Below are positions 63,782 to 64,000 of a stretch of 64,000 nt of DNA, one piece after another. Position 1 is the stretch's first letter. Each line of letters opens with the position of its first letter. The DNA is from Leifsonia sp. TF02-11 (lineage in GTDB: Bacteria; Actinomycetota; Actinomycetes; Actinomycetales; Microbacteriaceae), in assembly GCF_017565305.1 (NCBI RefSeq), contig NZ_JAGEKP010000001.1, positions 229,375-293,374 of the forward strand, written 5' to 3'. The notes below the pieces were generated by a model. The model had not been told where the DNA came from. It saw nothing but the letters and a program-made list of their open reading frames with translations, and did no database searches. A program made the position numbers and the translations under genes.

Positions 63782-64000
63782 GGCGTGTTGATTAAGTAGA
63801 TCGTTGTCCGAATCGGCGAGTCTTGAGGTGTGACGCGCAAGGAGATCGCCGATGACGTGTGGGCCGTGCTGGAGCCGTTGATGCCGGTCCCCACGGGCAG
63901 GTCGCGCCCGTGGGCTGATCATCGCCTCGCGGTGGAGGGGATGGCGTGGAAGTACCGCACGGGCTCGCCGTGGCGGGATGTCCCCGACCGGTTCGGGAAG
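63781..64000 (+). mobile_element. Left end of an IS5-like insertion sequence
   Basis: Starts at the mscS stop with GGGCGTGTTGATTAAG, likely the left terminal repeat, and then encodes the first 57 residues of an IS5-family transposase. The right end lies outside the window, so repeats and target duplication cannot be confirmed. Confidence 0.75.
63830..64000 (+). CDS. IS5-family transposase, N-terminal part
   Basis: Frame open to the window end. GTG at 63830 gives VTRKEIADDVWAVLEPLMP, then PWADHRLAVEGMAWKYRTG and SPWRDVPDRFGK, the typical N-terminus of IS5-type transposases. The DDE catalytic region lies beyond the window. Confidence 0.85.
   Translation, partial: MTRKEIADDVWAVLEPLMPVPTGRSRPWADHRLAVEGMAWKYRTGSPWRDVPDRFGK

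Overview
The window is a continuous stretch of a very high-GC actinobacterial chromosome. Gene content and style point to the family Microbacteriaceae, with a Leifsonia-like member the best guess. The signs are GTG starts, many 4-base ATGA/GTGA overlaps, DasR-, HspR- and IdeR-type operators, an LAxTG sortase-signal remnant, and a LigD-type polymerase with a separate ATP-dependent ligase. No rRNA, tRNA, phage module or CRISPR array was seen. The only mobile element is the start of an IS5-like element at the right edge.

Layout. 1-7.4 kb: a partial AI-2E-type exporter, a SulP transporter, a small membrane protein, then an arylsulfatase translationally coupled to a second SulP permease. 7.4-17.2 kb: an amino-sugar region with a minus-strand ABC importer operon that ends in an acyltransferase-like gene, a GntR regulator, a plus-strand operon (BadF-type kinase, NanE epimerase, two SIS-domain proteins) and a secreted hydrolase-like protein. 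Three GGT-N4-ACC operators tie these together. 17.3-26.2 kb: SRPBCC/ArsR pair, NUDIX, toroid-fold protein, XRE regulator, SDR, YcaQ-like glycosylase, DedA plus glycosyltransferase, and an FAD oxidoreductase. 26.3-31.6 kb: a ClpC-type unfoldase behind a HAIR element, and a bifunctional penicillin-binding protein with a PASTA domain. 31.6-36.5 kb: HD, alcohol dehydrogenase, MutT and isochorismatase genes and a lectin-like beta-propeller with a tetranucleotide repeat just before its start codon. 36.6-38.2 kb: a surface-protein remnant, a GlxA-type regulator, and a regular array of short palindromes. 38.2-47 kb: GAPDH, a frameshifted metallo-hydrolase, small membrane and hypothetical genes, a lipase-maturation-factor homologue, a nuclease-family protein, and convergent LigD-type polymerase and ATP-dependent ligase genes. 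47-54.6 kb: an iron-regulated SIP-domain protein, redox genes, an arginase-family protein, a peptidase C26, and a second palindrome array. 54.6-61.4 kb: a second sugar operon (ROK regulator, binding protein, two permeases, GH4 glycosidase, BadF kinase). 61.4-64 kb: an epimerase, an MscS channel and the IS5-like start.

The most unusual feature is the palindrome system. Two loci about 15.5 kb apart (37788-38141 and 53551-53928) share one 53-bp module of three palindromes whose centres are exactly 20 bp apart. In the first locus the modules are separated by a constant hairpin spacer; in the second they alternate with a different stem-loop. No protein or RNA family known to me explains this. The two sugar operons, and the phase-variation-like repeat before the lectin gene, are the next most interesting points.
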